This document shows, piece after piece, positions 1 to 9,498 of a stretch of DNA of 64,000 nucleotides; position 1 is the first letter of the stretch; every line of letters begins with the position of its first letter. The DNA is taken from assembly GCF_023284025.1 (NCBI RefSeq), contig NZ_JAKIKR010000016.1, positions 1 through 64,000 of the forward strand. Direction: 5' to 3'. Source of the DNA: Shewanella abyssi. Lineage in GTDB: Bacteria; Pseudomonadota; Gammaproteobacteria; Enterobacterales; Shewanellaceae. The notes below the pieces were generated by a model, which worked only from the letters and a program-made list of their open reading frames with translations, was not told the origin of the DNA and ran no database searches. The position numbers and the translations under genes were made by a program.

Positions 1-54
1 CGGCATTACTAAGCTGGTGGCGGAGTGCTAAGCATGACTTAATTGGTATATTAG

Positions 55-83
55 GCTTATACCCAAGAGGTTTGGGTATAAGC
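55..83. terminator. Stem-loop downstream of glpG
   Basis: A perfect 12-bp inverted repeat (55-66 and 72-83, GCTTATACCCAA and its complement) around a 5-nt loop lies just past the glpG stop codon. There is no long U tract on either side, so it may be a weak or bidirectional terminator. Confidence 0.6.
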
Positions 84-107
84 ATTGTTCAGCAAGGTCA
101 GATTAGT

Positions 108-947
108 CTATAGCTGTTGTTTACGGCTATCGATAAAACCTTGTAATACACCGACAAGCAAACCACCAAGGTGGGCGCCATTTGCAATAGATAAGCCGAA
201 CATATCGGTAAAGCCAAAAACTAACCACAACAACATGAAGCCGATGTACGCGGGCGGAAGCCCTATTCCAGATGAGGGACGTTTAACGCCCATAATCCAG
301 GTGTAACCGAACACTGCATAAACAACGCCAGATAAACCACCAAAATTTGGACCCGCCATAAAGTACTGCAATATGTTGGGTAGGGTACCACCAACCAATA
401 ACAGCATAAATAACGGCTTAAAGCCTATTTTGTTTTCAATCTTTCCGCCTAAGTACCACCACCATAGTAAATTGAAGATGATGTGCATTGCAGAAAAATG
501 GATAAGACTTGGAGTAAATAGCCGCCAAAACTCACTGAACGATGCGGGCGAGGTTGCGCCAAAAAAGGACAAGGCTTCAAAGATGGGGTTAGCAAAACCG
601 AGGTTCATTACGGCATAAATCAAAATACAGGTGAAAAAAAACCCTAAGGTGAGCGGTCCAGCTCCCGCTAAAAATTGGGTAAGTAGTAGTAATTTAGGGT
701 TGCCGTAATCTAATTTTGTATGGGTATCGCCATAGTCCCATGATGCGGCTAAGTATTTTTCATCATAAGGGTTGCTCAGAAAGGCTTGATACTCTTGCTG
801 TACTCGATTCAGATGAGACTCGTCGTGTAATACCAGCATAACCCCCTGCTCGGCAGGCATCACCGCACAGTTAATGTTTTGCCCTTTTAGGTAGTCGATG
901 AGTGCTTGCGCTGCTCTGCCGTTGGGTAAGCTGCCTATCTCTATCAT
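108..947 (-). CDS. glpG: GlpG rhomboid intramembrane serine protease
   Basis: Rhomboid protease of 279 aa, matching the GlpG family length. The first ~80 residues form the soluble cytoplasmic GlpG N-domain and the rest holds about six membrane segments. The catalytic serine sits in GLSGVVYAVFGY and the catalytic histidine in GAHLGGLLVG. It cleaves transmembrane substrates within the inner membrane. It follows glpE by 16 bp on the same strand, the pairing seen in enterobacteria, although no glpR or glpD is present here. Family assignment is firm; the physiological substrate is unknown. Confidence 0.95.
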   Translation of the reverse strand: MIEIGSLPNGRAAQALIDYLKGQNINCAVMPAEQGVMLVLHDESHLNRVQQEYQAFLSNPYDEKYLAASWDYGDTHTKLDYGNPKLLLLTQFLAGAGPLTLGFFFTCILIYAVMNLGFANPIFEALSFFGATSPASFSEFWRLFTPSLIHFSAMHIIFNLLWWWYLGGKIENKIGFKPLFMLLLVGGTLPNILQYFMAGPNFGGLSGVVYAVFGYTWIMGVKRPSSGIGLPPAYIGFMLLWLVFGFTDMFGLSIANGAHLGGLLVGVLQGFIDSRKQQL

Positions 948-963
948 CGACTTCTCCTAATAT

Positions 964-1272
964 TTAAGCGTTAGCCTGATGCCAAGCGCTATAGCCGCCA
1001 TCTAAGCTATAAACATTATCAAATCCCTGCTCATTTAAATAGCTGGCCGCACTTTGGCTACTCATTCCATGATAACAGACAACGATAATAGGCCGATCCA
1101 TGTCAGCGTCGGCAATATAGTGAGCGAGGTTTTCGTTATTGAGATTAAAAGAAGCATCAATGTGGCCGGCTTCGAAACTAGCAGCATCTCTTATATCCAC
1201 AATTTGCAGATCAGCCGTGGCTCCCCGCAGTTGAATAAGTTGGTTTACACTCAAGTGTTGAAAAGCTGGCAT
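964..1272 (-). CDS. glpE: GlpE thiosulfate sulfurtransferase (single-domain rhodanese)
   Basis: Single rhodanese domain of 102 aa. It transfers sulfane sulfur from thiosulfate to cyanide or other thiophilic acceptors in the cytoplasm. The active-site loop VCYHGMSS contains the catalytic cysteine that forms the persulfide, and the LQIVDIRD and AGHIDASFNL motifs are typical. The frame is open upstream to 1335, but the ATG at 1272 (MPAFQHLS) gives the normal GlpE length and starts directly at the conserved domain. It lies just upstream of glpG and is probably cotranscribed with it. Confidence 0.92.
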   Translation of the reverse strand: MPAFQHLSVNQLIQLRGATADLQIVDIRDAASFEAGHIDASFNLNNENLAHYIADADMDRPIIVVCYHGMSSQSAASYLNEQGFDNVYSLDGGYSAWHQANA

Positions 1273-1335
1273 AGGAAACCTGTCGTCATAGTGGAGTAAA
1301 TAAGAGGCTGGCATTGTTGCCAGCCCATGGACCAA

Positions 1336-2361
1336 TTAGTCCCAGTTTAAGATGACTTTTCCTGACTGGCCTGAGCGCATAGCGTCAAAGCCCTGTTGGA
1401 AATCATCAATCTTGAAGTGATGAGTGATAATCGGGGAAATATCTAAACCTGATTGGATCAAGCTCGCCATTTTGTACCAAGTTTCAAACATCTCACGGCC
1501 ATAAATACCCTTGATGATCAGCCCCTTAAAGATCACCTTGCTCCAATCAATGGCCATTTCACCGCCAGGAATACCCAGCATGGCAACTTTACCGCCATGG
1601 TTCATGGTGTCGAGCATTGAGTGGAATGCCGCGGGAACGCCAGACATTTCAAGACCGACATCGAAGCCTTCGGTCATGCCAAGCTCACTCATAACGTCAT
1701 CTAAGCTTTCTTTAGTAACGTTGACGGCACGAGTCGCGCCCATTTTCTCGGCAAGTTCCAGACGATAGTCGTTAACGTCGGTGATCACCACGTGGCGTGC
1801 ACCAACATGACGACATACCGCAGCAGCCATAATACCAATCGGGCCGGCACCGGTAATTAATACGTCTTCACCGACCAAGTCGAATGACAATGCGGTATGA
1901 ACGGCATTACCAAACGGGTCAAAGATAGAGGCTAAATCGTCAGAAATATCATCAGGGATCTTAAAAGCGTTAAAGGCTGGGATCACTAAATACTCAGCAA
2001 AAGCCCCTTCGCGATTGACACCTACACCTGAAGTGTTACGGCATAAGTGAGTACGGCCGCCACGACAGTTACGGCAGTGACCACAGGTAATATGACCTTC
2101 ACCTGAGACGCGGTCACCAATGGTAAAGCCACGCACTTCTTGGCCAATATCGACAACTTCACCCACATATTCATGACCAACAACCATAGGCACAGGAATG
2201 GTGTTTTGCGACCATTCGTCCCAGTTGTAGATATGAACGTCGGTACCACAAATAGCCGTTTTGCGGATCTTAATCAGTAGATCGTTGTGACCCATTTCCG
2301 GCTTAGGGGCGTCAACCATCCAGATGCCTTCTTCAGGCTTTAATTTGCTCAGCGCTTTCAT
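1336..2361 (-). CDS. tdh: L-threonine 3-dehydrogenase
   Basis: Zinc-dependent medium-chain dehydrogenase of 341 aa, the exact length of E. coli Tdh. It oxidises L-threonine with NAD+ to 2-amino-3-ketobutyrate, which Kbl then cleaves. Seen: the catalytic zinc region ([17 protein letters not shown]), the structural zinc cysteine cluster ([15 protein letters not shown]) and the NAD-binding [10 protein letters not shown]. The frame is open back to 2652, but that extension overlaps kbl and resembles no protein; [12 protein letters not shown] at 2361 is the family start. It lies 88 bp downstream of kbl in the same orientation. Confidence 0.96.
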   Translation of the reverse strand: MKALSKLKPEEGIWMVDAPKPEMGHNDLLIKIRKTAICGTDVHIYNWDEWSQNTIPVPMVVGHEYVGEVVDIGQEVRGFTIGDRVSGEGHITCGHCRNCRGGRTHLCRNTSGVGVNREGAFAEYLVIPAFNAFKIPDDISDDLASIFDPFGNAVHTALSFDLVGEDVLITGAGPIGIMAAAVCRHVGARHVVITDVNDYRLELAEKMGATRAVNVTKESLDDVMSELGMTEGFDVGLEMSGVPAAFHSMLDTMNHGGKVAMLGIPGGEMAIDWSKVIFKGLIIKGIYGREMFETWYKMASLIQSGLDISPIITHHFKIDDFQQGFDAMRSGQSGKVILNWD

Positions 2362-2449
2362 TTTTTGACCTATGACAGACCACTGAGTCGCAGTCTGCAA
2401 AATTGATTCAATTAGGGCTACAACATGGTGTCGCCCTATTGGTTTAATT

Positions 2450-3646
2450 CTAGCTGATAATAGCCATCTCTTTTGCGATACGGGTGAAGGCTTCAATCGC
2501 TTTGTCGATTTGCGCTTTGGTGTGCGCGGCTGACATTTGAGTACGAATACGAGCCTGGCCTTTTGGTACCACTGGGAATGAGAAGCCAATAACGTAGATG
2601 TTTTCTGCCAGTAGACGATTAGCGAAGTCACCTGCAATTTTGGCGTCGCCAATCATCACTGGGATGATTGCATGATCGGCACCACCAAGGGTAAAGCCTG
2701 CTGCCGACATCTTCTCACGGAAGTAACGACTATTTTCCCAAACGGCTTCACGCAGTTCTTGACCTGTTTTAAGCATCTCAAGCACGTGAATCGATGCGGT
2801 AACGATCGAAGGCGCTAGCGAGTTAGAGAAAAGGTATGGGCGTGAACGCTGACGTAACCACTCAACAACCTCTTTCTTAGCAGAAGTGAATCCACCTGAG
2901 GCGCCACCAAGCGCTTTACCTAACGTACCGGTAATGATGTCAACTCGGTCCATCACATCACAGAATTCGTGGGTACCGCGACCTTCTTGGCCAACAAAGC
3001 CGACAGCGTGTGAATCATCAACCATAACCAGTGCGTCGTACTTGTCAGCAAGGTCGCAAACGCCCTTGAGGTTGGCGATGACGCCGTCCATTGAGAATAC
3101 GCCGTCTGTTGCAATCAGGATATTACGTGCACCTGCTTCTTTAGCGGCTTTTAGCTGCGTCTCAAGATCGGCCATATCATTGTTTGCGTAACGGAAGCGT
3201 TTTGCCTTACATAAACGCACGCCATCAATAATTGATGCATGGTTAAGTGCGTCAGAGACAATGGCATCTTCTGCGCTTAATAGTGTTTCGAACAAACCAG
3301 CATTAGCATCAAAGCATGAAGAGTAGAGAATGGTATCTTCCATGCCAAGGAAGTTGCTTAGACTTGCTTCCAATTGCTTATGAATATCTTGTGTGCCACA
3401 GATAAACCGCACAGAGGCCATGCCAAAACCGTGGGCGTCGAGTCCGCCTTTGGCAGCTTTAACAAGTTCAGGGTGATTGGCTAAACCTAAGTAGTTATTA
3501 GCGCAAAAATTGATAACTTGGTTGCCATTAACTTTAATTGCAGTTTGTTGAGGAGAAACGATTACGCGCTCGCTCTTATAAAGGCCTTCCGCTTTTACAT
3601 CGGCAATCTGTTGATTTATTTGATCGTAGAATGAGGTATTTGCCAC
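2450..3646 (-). CDS. kbl: 2-amino-3-ketobutyrate CoA ligase (glycine C-acetyltransferase)
   Basis: PLP-dependent alpha-oxoamine synthase of 398 aa, identical in length to E. coli Kbl. It cleaves 2-amino-3-ketobutyrate with CoA to glycine and acetyl-CoA, completing threonine catabolism with Tdh. The PLP lysine lies in [14 protein letters not shown], the cofactor region in [12 protein letters not shown], and the N-terminal CANNYLGLA is conserved. It is the first gene of a kbl-tdh operon. A purine-rich Shine-Dalgarno (AAGGAG) precedes the ATG. Confidence 0.96.
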   Translation of the reverse strand: MANTSFYDQINQQIADVKAEGLYKSERVIVSPQQTAIKVNGNQVINFCANNYLGLANHPELVKAAKGGLDAHGFGMASVRFICGTQDIHKQLEASLSNFLGMEDTILYSSCFDANAGLFETLLSAEDAIVSDALNHASIIDGVRLCKAKRFRYANNDMADLETQLKAAKEAGARNILIATDGVFSMDGVIANLKGVCDLADKYDALVMVDDSHAVGFVGQEGRGTHEFCDVMDRVDIITGTLGKALGGASGGFTSAKKEVVEWLRQRSRPYLFSNSLAPSIVTASIHVLEMLKTGQELREAVWENSRYFREKMSAAGFTLGGADHAIIPVMIGDAKIAGDFANRLLAENIYVIGFSFPVVPKGQARIRTQMSAAHTKAQIDKAIEAFTRIAKEMAIIS

Positions 3647-4037
3647 CCGAATTCTCCTTGATTTAGTATTGTTTTGTTTATTGGAGTGGCGGCATTTTAA
3701 CCTTAATCAGCCCAGTGCTACAGCCTTTTTTTTAGCGCAGCTGCGAGATAAGTTAGATTAGGGCTACCGCATGTTTCAGATTAGTTAAACTAACGGTATA
3801 TATTGTATTTTAGTGTTTGAAATCTGGAGGTCGCCGCGTTAACGCGTCCGCTTCATTGCCTGTTTATGCTGTTTTAGTCGCGGCCTTGAAAGCTTGGCTG
3901 TGCAGCTGGCGAAACTTACTATTACCACTATTTCTAATGGTGGCGTTGATACGTTGATTGCTGAATGATAACGATATCGACTCCAAAGTGGTATTGATAA
4001 GGTGCTGGATCCACACCTTATTGTTGTCATCAATAAA
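3647..4037. other. Intergenic region between tetR and kbl
   Basis: About 390 bp with no convincing gene. It should contain the kbl-tdh promoter at its left end and the tetR 3' flank at its right end. Short open frames here have no start signal and resemble no protein. No clear operator or repeat was seen. Confidence 0.5.
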
Positions 4038-4703
4038 CTAAGACGGGGTGCTAGAACTGAGCGCCATTGAGCGGTAGTAGTCTTCAAGCCTTTCAAAGGT
4101 GGCGGAGGAGTTTGGAGTGGAATAGGCTCTAAATATCATGATGACTCGCAATAGACCTTCATATAATGACTCTTTAGTGATTGAGCCGATACAAGATTGT
4201 GTTTGAGTTAACTTATAGCTTATCCAGAAACTCACTAGCATTTTAATGGTATCAGCCAGTGGTGCGATGTCTTCTTCACTAATTGCTAGGAAGCCATCTT
4301 GAGTCAGTTTTATCAGTACACTGCTAGAGCGTGCTAAAACATCTTGCTGTGCCTGTAAATATCGATTCTTTAACGCATCATCACGACTCAGAATATCGGC
4401 AAGGTTGGCATACATAAAGCGGAACTGCCATAAGGTGTAGAACATGGCATCAAAGTAGCCAACCAATAGTTCGACATCGACCTCTTTGTCTACATAGGGC
4501 TGAAAGCCTGACTCTAAATGTTGTTCGTAGAGGCTGAAAATCGAGCGAATAATGTCTTCTTTATTGCGGAAGTGATAGTAGAGGTTCCCCGGACTAATAT
4601 TTAGATGTGCTGCAATATGATTAGTCGTGATTGCTCTTTCGCCATGCTGATTGAACAACTCTAAGCTGGCTTGGACAATTTTGTCTCGGGTCTTCATATT
4701 CAT
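4038..4703 (-). CDS. TetR/AcrR family transcriptional regulator
   Basis: Regulator of 221 aa. Residues ~8-55 form a TetR helix-turn-helix (ITTNHIAAHLNISPGNLYYHFRNKEDII); the remainder is a helical ligand-binding/dimerisation domain of unknown specificity. It is divergent from waaA, with 178 bp between start codons, so it may act on its own promoter or on waaA. TetR genes next to waaA are also what I recall from other Shewanella, but the ligand is not known to me. Start could equally be the second Met, at 4697. Confidence 0.85.
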   Translation of the reverse strand: MNMKTRDKIVQASLELFNQHGERAITTNHIAAHLNISPGNLYYHFRNKEDIIRSIFSLYEQHLESGFQPYVDKEVDVELLVGYFDAMFYTLWQFRFMYANLADILSRDDALKNRYLQAQQDVLARSSSVLIKLTQDGFLAISEEDIAPLADTIKMLVSFWISYKLTQTQSCIGSITKESLYEGLLRVIMIFRAYSTPNSSATFERLEDYYRSMALSSSTPS

Positions 4704-4881
4704 CCTAAATGATTTATATCCACGAAATCACCAACCTTGGTGTCGACAGTGTTTGGCTTGGCTATCTGAAAATGCGCGAGCAACTCGACATATTCGCAGT
4801 TTGGCATCTACGTTAAGTTGTGACTATCATGTTAGCATTAATGCAATTCTTCAAGTAAAACTCACTAAAGTAAAAAAATTA

Positions 4882-6153
4882 ATGAATCGTAGCCTTTATT
4901 CTGCTTTGCTTTACCTCCTTTTACCGCTGTTATTGGTCTATTTAGCAGTACGTGCCTTTAAAAGCCCCGATTACCGTGGCCGCTGGGGCGAACGATTTAG
5001 CCTAAAAGGCTTACAACAAACCGACCTGTTACTGCATTGTGTTTCAATGGGAGAAACCATTGCCGCGATCCCTCTTATAAAACAGATCCAAGCGACCTAT
5101 CCAGACTTAACTATTACGGTTACCACGACTAGCCCTACAGGCTCTGCTGAAGTGGTGCGGGCATTTGCTGGCACGGTACAACATTGTTACTTACCCTTTG
5201 ATTTAGCGTGGTGTAGTAGGCGTTTTGTAAAGCAGGTGGCACCGAAGACCTGCATCATTATGGAAACAGAGCTTTGGCCCAATTTGATTCATTACCTAAA
5301 GAGCAATGATACCAAGGTGTTACTGGCTAATGCTCGCTTATCGCAAAAGTCTGCTGATGCCTATCAAAAGCGTCCGAAGTTGAACTTACCTATGCTACAA
5401 AGCTTAGATGCGATAGCGGCCCAATCAGATCAAGCTGCAACCCGTTTTATTAAGCTTGGAGTCAACCAGGATAAGGTGACAGTTTGCGGTAGCCTAAAGT
5501 TTGATTTAACCATTGAACATGCACGTATTGAGGCAGCCAAGGCTCTGCGTGAAAGCTGGCAAGCGCGGCATCGACCTGTTTGGGTGGCGGGTTCGGTACA
5601 CCCCGGAGAGTTTGAGTTGGTGCTGCAAGCTCATCAAAGAGTCATGCAGCAATATCCTACAGCTTTGATGGTTATGGTGCCAAGGCACCCAGAGCAGTTT
5701 GACGCCGCGGTAACAGCCGTTAAACAGGCAAATATGCTGGTGGCTCGACGTAGCCTGAGTCAAGATGTGACCGCACAAACTCAGGTTGTTGTCGGCGATA
5801 CGATGGGAGAGTTACTGACGTTATATGCTGCAGCGGATCAAGCTTTTGTTGGTGGTACGCTCATTGAGAGTGGTGGGCACAATCCTCTAGAGCCCGCCGC
5901 GGTCGGCTTACCCGTTTGCGTGGGACCGCATCATTGGGACTTCAAAGAGATTGCTCAGCTGCTAGAAGTCAAAGGCGCATTGCAGATCGTTGATTCAAGT
6001 GAGCAGTTAGCTGTGTTCCTCATTGAACTGTTCGCCAACAAGCAGGTTTATACCACGGCTAGCGATGCCGCTAAGCAAGTTGTTGCAGAAAACCGAGGCG
6101 CGCTACAAAAGCAGTTTTCGCTGGTGGAATCACTGCTTAGTGGTAAAGTTTAA
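4882..6153 (+). CDS. waaA: Kdo transferase WaaA (lipid IVA 3-deoxy-D-manno-octulosonate transferase)
   Basis: GT30 glycosyltransferase of 423 aa (E. coli WaaA is 425). It transfers Kdo from CMP-Kdo to lipid IVA at the inner face of the cytoplasmic membrane. An N-terminal membrane anchor (LLYLLLPLLLVYLAV) precedes the catalytic CVSMGETIAA segment, whose Glu is the GT30 general base. Also typical are VCGSLKFD and GGTLIESGGHNPLEPAA. The frame is open from 4651, but MNRSLYSALL at 4882 is the family start and the upstream stretch overlaps tetR. It is the anchor gene that identifies this as the core-LPS locus. Confidence 0.96.
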   Translation: MNRSLYSALLYLLLPLLLVYLAVRAFKSPDYRGRWGERFSLKGLQQTDLLLHCVSMGETIAAIPLIKQIQATYPDLTITVTTTSPTGSAEVVRAFAGTVQHCYLPFDLAWCSRRFVKQVAPKTCIIMETELWPNLIHYLKSNDTKVLLANARLSQKSADAYQKRPKLNLPMLQSLDAIAAQSDQAATRFIKLGVNQDKVTVCGSLKFDLTIEHARIEAAKALRESWQARHRPVWVAGSVHPGEFELVLQAHQRVMQQYPTALMVMVPRHPEQFDAAVTAVKQANMLVARRSLSQDVTAQTQVVVGDTMGELLTLYAAADQAFVGGTLIESGGHNPLEPAAVGLPVCVGPHHWDFKEIAQLLEVKGALQIVDSSEQLAVFLIELFANKQVYTTASDAAKQVVAENRGALQKQFSLVESLLSGKV

Positions 6154-6191
6154 TCTAATAAGAAATCAAGCTAAGCCGTTTAAAGCACGGC

Positions 6192-6926
6192 TTATTTGTT
6201 GGCTAATGCGCCGTGGTAAGCGTGATGCAGGTGCTGCCAGTCTGCCTCAGTAAAGGCAAGTTGCGGCAGTTTGGCTAACTCCTTTCTAAATGAGCGCAGT
6301 AAACGGTCTATATTGGATTGTTGCCAATCAGCCCTCGGCGCGCGTATTTCACCACGGTCAAAATCGATTAAATAGAATTGCTCTGCAGTAATGAGTATGT
6401 TCTTGGCATTCAGATCGGCGTGATATACACCGTGATTATGGAAACGAGCAATACATTGGCCGAGGGATTGCCATTGCTCTGCAGTCATCGCGCTTTTGCT
6501 TAGCCGAGCGACTAAATCTTCAGCGCCCTCGACTCGTTCAATAATTAAATCTGCGCGATAGCAAATACCTTTACGTTCTACGTTGGCAGCAATGGGCTTT
6601 GGCACTGGAAAGCCTTGTTGATACAAGTTTTCCAGTAATGCTAATTCAGCTACGGCGCGAGTACGTGCTAAGCCAGTAAACAAATATTGGTCACGGCTAA
6701 TTTTCTCGATCAAGCCACCACGATAATAATGACGTAGTACCCACTGTTGCTGTGTTGCCGCTAATTGACTCGCATCTACAAACCAGGTGGTATAGCGGCC
6801 TTTCGATGACCCTGTTACCGCGGAATGGGCACGCCAAAAATCCACCCCAAACCAAGAAACTTCAATCTCTTGCGGTGTTTGTTCACTATAGGCAATGCAG
6901 CCGATGGCTGTTTTTTTAAACTTCAT
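6192..6926 (-). CDS. kdkA: Kdo kinase KdkA
   Basis: Small eukaryotic-like kinase of 244 aa. It phosphorylates the Kdo residue of Kdo-lipid IVA (O-4 in Haemophilus) with ATP. Catalytic loop HADLNAKNI with Asp at residue 171, and the metal-binding DFDRGE shortly after, are intact; the length matches H. influenzae KdkA (241 aa). It is convergent with waaA. A phosphorylated single Kdo is consistent with the known rough, inner-core LPS of Shewanella, where the Kdo is an 8-amino derivative. Confidence 0.92.
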   Translation of the reverse strand: MKFKKTAIGCIAYSEQTPQEIEVSWFGVDFWRAHSAVTGSSKGRYTTWFVDASQLAATQQQWVLRHYYRGGLIEKISRDQYLFTGLARTRAVAELALLENLYQQGFPVPKPIAANVERKGICYRADLIIERVEGAEDLVARLSKSAMTAEQWQSLGQCIARFHNHGVYHADLNAKNILITAEQFYLIDFDRGEIRAPRADWQQSNIDRLLRSFRKELAKLPQLAFTEADWQHLHHAYHGALANK

Positions 6927-7010
6927 AGATAGAATTGTACGCTAAAGCGTGGAACCTGCCGCCATTCTACATTAAGATCGGTAGATTACGCCAAACAACC
7001 TTCGAGCATT

Positions 7011-8093
7011 ATGAGCTTAACGACCCCTGATAATTGCGTTACACCACAAGCAGACGCGTTAGATTTAACGCATGCTAAGTCCTTGTGCTTGCTTAGGCTG
7101 TCGGCGATTGGTGATGTTTGCCACGCGGTGGCTATGGTGCAGGCGATTCAGCGACGTTATCCCGATCTTAAAATCACTTGGATTTTGGGGAAAATTGAAT
7201 ACCAGTTGCTAAAGCATCTTCCAGGGGTAGAGTTTGTCATTTTTGATAAATCCCAAGGCTGGCGCAGTTACCTTAATCTTAAGCATGTGCTTAAGGGGCA
7301 AAAGTTTGATGTACTATTACACATGCAAATAGCGCTGAGGGCGACGATTGCCTCTCTGGCTATATCGGCAAAGTTGCGTATCGGCTTCGATCGCTTTCGA
7401 GCAAAAGAGGGTCAGTGGCTGGTGACTAATCACCGCATAGAGCCACAAGTCACCCCCCATGTACTTGACGGTTTTATGGGATTTGCGCAAGCAGTAGGCG
7501 TTACAGATCTAATCCCTCGCTGGAATATTCCAGTATTAGCAGCGGACACTGAGTTTGCCAAGGCGCTTATTCCGAGCGGCAGCCCTGTGCTGGTCATTTG
7601 TGCGGCCGCGAGTAAAGCGGAGCGTAATTGGTTACCAGAGCGCTATGCTGCGGTGGCAGATCATGCAGTCGAAAAGGGCTATCGTGTCATTTTATGTGGT
7701 GGACCAACGACGCTTGAGCAGGTGCTTGCCGATAACATTCAACGCGCCGCTCAGTCTGAACTTGAAAACCAAGTGGGTAAAACCACATTGCTGCAACTTT
7801 TAGCGGTATTAAAACAAGCGACGATTGTACTCGCACCTGATACTGGCCCAGCTCATATGGCCGTTACCCAAGGCACTCCTGTTATAGGTTTGTATGCGCA
7901 TTCGAATCCCGGTCGTACGGGGCCTTACACATGTTTAGGCTCCGTCGTCAGTGTATATCAGCAGGTGATTACCAAGCAAAAGCAAGGCGATATTCCATGG
8001 GGGGTACGTGCTAAAGGGGATAACTTGATGGCTAAGATCGATGTTGACCCCGTTATTGGACAGTTCGATCTGCTCGCTAAAGCGTGGAATTAG
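7011..8093 (+). CDS. Glycosyltransferase family 9 protein (ADP-heptose:LPS heptosyltransferase-like)
   Basis: GT-B glycosyltransferase of 360 aa. N-terminal LLRLSAIGDVCHAVAMVQAI and C-terminal APDTGPAHMAVTQGTPVIGL followed by NPGRTGPY are the two GT9 signatures (WaaC/WaaF/WaaQ family). It probably adds a heptose to the LPS inner core in the cytoplasm. It is divergent from kdkA across 84 bp. Which heptosyltransferase step it performs cannot be fixed from sequence alone. Confidence 0.9.
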   Translation: MSLTTPDNCVTPQADALDLTHAKSLCLLRLSAIGDVCHAVAMVQAIQRRYPDLKITWILGKIEYQLLKHLPGVEFVIFDKSQGWRSYLNLKHVLKGQKFDVLLHMQIALRATIASLAISAKLRIGFDRFRAKEGQWLVTNHRIEPQVTPHVLDGFMGFAQAVGVTDLIPRWNIPVLAADTEFAKALIPSGSPVLVICAAASKAERNWLPERYAAVADHAVEKGYRVILCGGPTTLEQVLADNIQRAAQSELENQVGKTTLLQLLAVLKQATIVLAPDTGPAHMAVTQGTPVIGLYAHSNPGRTGPYTCLGSVVSVYQQVITKQKQGDIPWGVRAKGDNLMAKIDVDPVIGQFDLLAKAWN

Positions 8094-8135
8094 TCGCGGC
8101 GATTCACACCGAAGAATAGTAATATTACAGACGTA

Positions 8136-9320
8136 CTAATTAAACTGGTCTGCAAAAAATATACGTTCTTGGCTTATAACGTTTAAATACAGCATGATTT
8201 GAATCAGTGCATTTTGTATTAGATCTTGTTTTGAACCAGAGAATACAATGTATTCAATTTGGTAATTATGGGGTAGCGAAAAGTACAGTGAACTTTCCAT
8301 CCCCCCCATTTTTTCGGGTAGATTATCTGTCATGATTAATGTTTCAAAAGGGATCGTTGACCTCATCTCTTCCATCTTATGAGCTTGAATTATTTCTTGA
8401 TTAAAATCTGCAAAAGGGTGGCCTTTGAACTGTAATCTATCGGCCTTTAATTGGGGAATAACGCCAGTCTCAGAAAGTGAGTCTGCGATCACTCTGATCT
8501 GCAAAGCACTACTGGCAATAGTCGAGCCAACACCTATGAACATAAACTTAGAACGTTGATCCTCAGTGGCGGATTTTGCCATATTACGTGGATCTGACAA
8601 GCCTACCATCTGATAGAAAAGTGATGTTTGCTCTGCACTAAATGAAGCGTTGCTAAGATAATCCCATCTTATTTGTTTTGTCCTACCTGCCAAGTGTACC
8701 TTTAGCAAACTAATTTCAGGCTTCTCCAAATAATCCATGCGCAACATGTGATAAGTGGTTGGAAATAACCTATGCCAGTTAAAGATACTTGATATGCAGC
8801 GGGGGAGTTTATTGGAGCGCTGGCTGAGTGCTCTAATGACTCTGTTTTCGCCGCCTTTTAAGTAGCTTTTGAGGTTGTTTAGACCGGCACATAAATCATG
8901 GCTTTGCTCTGCTGCAGATAATATCTCCCATTGATACATTTTTTGATATTCAGAAGCTCCATCATCAATCAATTCGAGCTGTTTGATCATAACGCCTGAT
9001 ATTTGCGTTACTCTTCTTATCAACCTAGAAAGGTCTTTGCTCCAGTAGGTATTACCAAAAATGATTACTTGAGCTTTAGATTTTGTGCGAAGTATTGAGC
9101 AAGCAGACTGGTAGAGTGACTCTAATGATGCAAAGGACGTAGCGTTTAGCTGTGAGAGGAGTTTTTCATCAGTAATCGGATGCCGCAACCAGCAGATTAG
9201 CTTAGGGTGTTTACTCATCGATTCGGCTATCATTGCCATCTGTTGAATCGTCGGTAGTGTAGCCCGATCAATATAGATTTCTAATGTGAAAATTGAATCA
9301 CTAATCGTTGATTTCAGCAT
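8136..9320 (-). CDS. GT80-type glycosyltransferase (bacterial sialyltransferase-like)
   Basis: Protein of 394 aa from the ATG at 9320. It resembles the Pasteurella/Photobacterium GT80 sialyltransferases (recalled from memory): QLELIDDGASEY, LFPTTYHML.MDYLEK, FKGHP and NLPEKMGGMESSLYFSLP line up in order. The residues matching the PmST1 catalytic set are present: Asp120 (general base), His301 in KGHP, and Ser343-Ser344. The donor should therefore be a CMP-activated 2-ulosonic acid; sialic acid itself is unproven because no neuB-type gene is in the window. The frame is open to 9380 only through a TTG without good spacing. A 20-codon upstream frame (9314-9376) overlaps the ATG. It is transcribed opposite to its neighbours. 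Confidence 0.85.
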   Translation of the reverse strand: MLKSTISDSIFTLEIYIDRATLPTIQQMAMIAESMSKHPKLICWLRHPITDEKLLSQLNATSFASLESLYQSACSILRTKSKAQVIIFGNTYWSKDLSRLIRRVTQISGVMIKQLELIDDGASEYQKMYQWEILSAAEQSHDLCAGLNNLKSYLKGGENRVIRALSQRSNKLPRCISSIFNWHRLFPTTYHMLRMDYLEKPEISLLKVHLAGRTKQIRWDYLSNASFSAEQTSLFYQMVGLSDPRNMAKSATEDQRSKFMFIGVGSTIASSALQIRVIADSLSETGVIPQLKADRLQFKGHPFADFNQEIIQAHKMEEMRSTIPFETLIMTDNLPEKMGGMESSLYFSLPHNYQIEYIVFSGSKQDLIQNALIQIMLYLNVISQERIFFADQFN

Positions 9321-9376
9321 ATAATCATTGGGTTTATCGTCAGTTTTATCATTATAAGCTGTGTTAATTGCACCAT
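9314..9376 (-). other. Possible 20-codon leader ORF overlapping the GT80 start
   Basis: On the minus strand, ATG at 9376 is preceded by AAAGG at suitable spacing and opens a 20-codon hydrophobic frame whose TGA (9316-9314) overlaps the GT80 ATG at 9320 (ATGCTGA). This arrangement could couple translation. Alternatively a frameshift separated an N-terminal hydrophobic leader from the enzyme. Nothing beyond position and RBS supports it. Confidence 0.35.
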
Positions 9377-9498
9377 TCAAACCTTTAAAAGCTATATTCT
9401 GTAGTTAGTATCACTAGATGCTTGATGAACGTGGTAATATTAAGGTGTTTTCATGCATTTGCTCTACAATTATTCGTCGTTCTTTCTAGGAAAATTGG

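Noticed and set aside
108..947. Rhombosortase for the GlyGly-CTERM protease
   Set aside because: Gene order next to glpE, the N-terminal GlpG domain and length mark it as an ordinary GlpG rhomboid.
2362..2652. Extended N-terminus of tdh in frame
   Set aside because: It runs inside kbl in another frame and matches no protein; Tdh is complete from 2361.
3839..4096. Open frame of 85 codons between tetR and kbl
   Set aside because: No RBS and no recognisable family; most of it overlaps the tetR end in another frame.
4651..4881. Extended N-terminus of waaA in frame
   Set aside because: It overlaps the TetR gene on the other strand, lacks an RBS and does not resemble GT30; the ATG at 4882 fits the family length.
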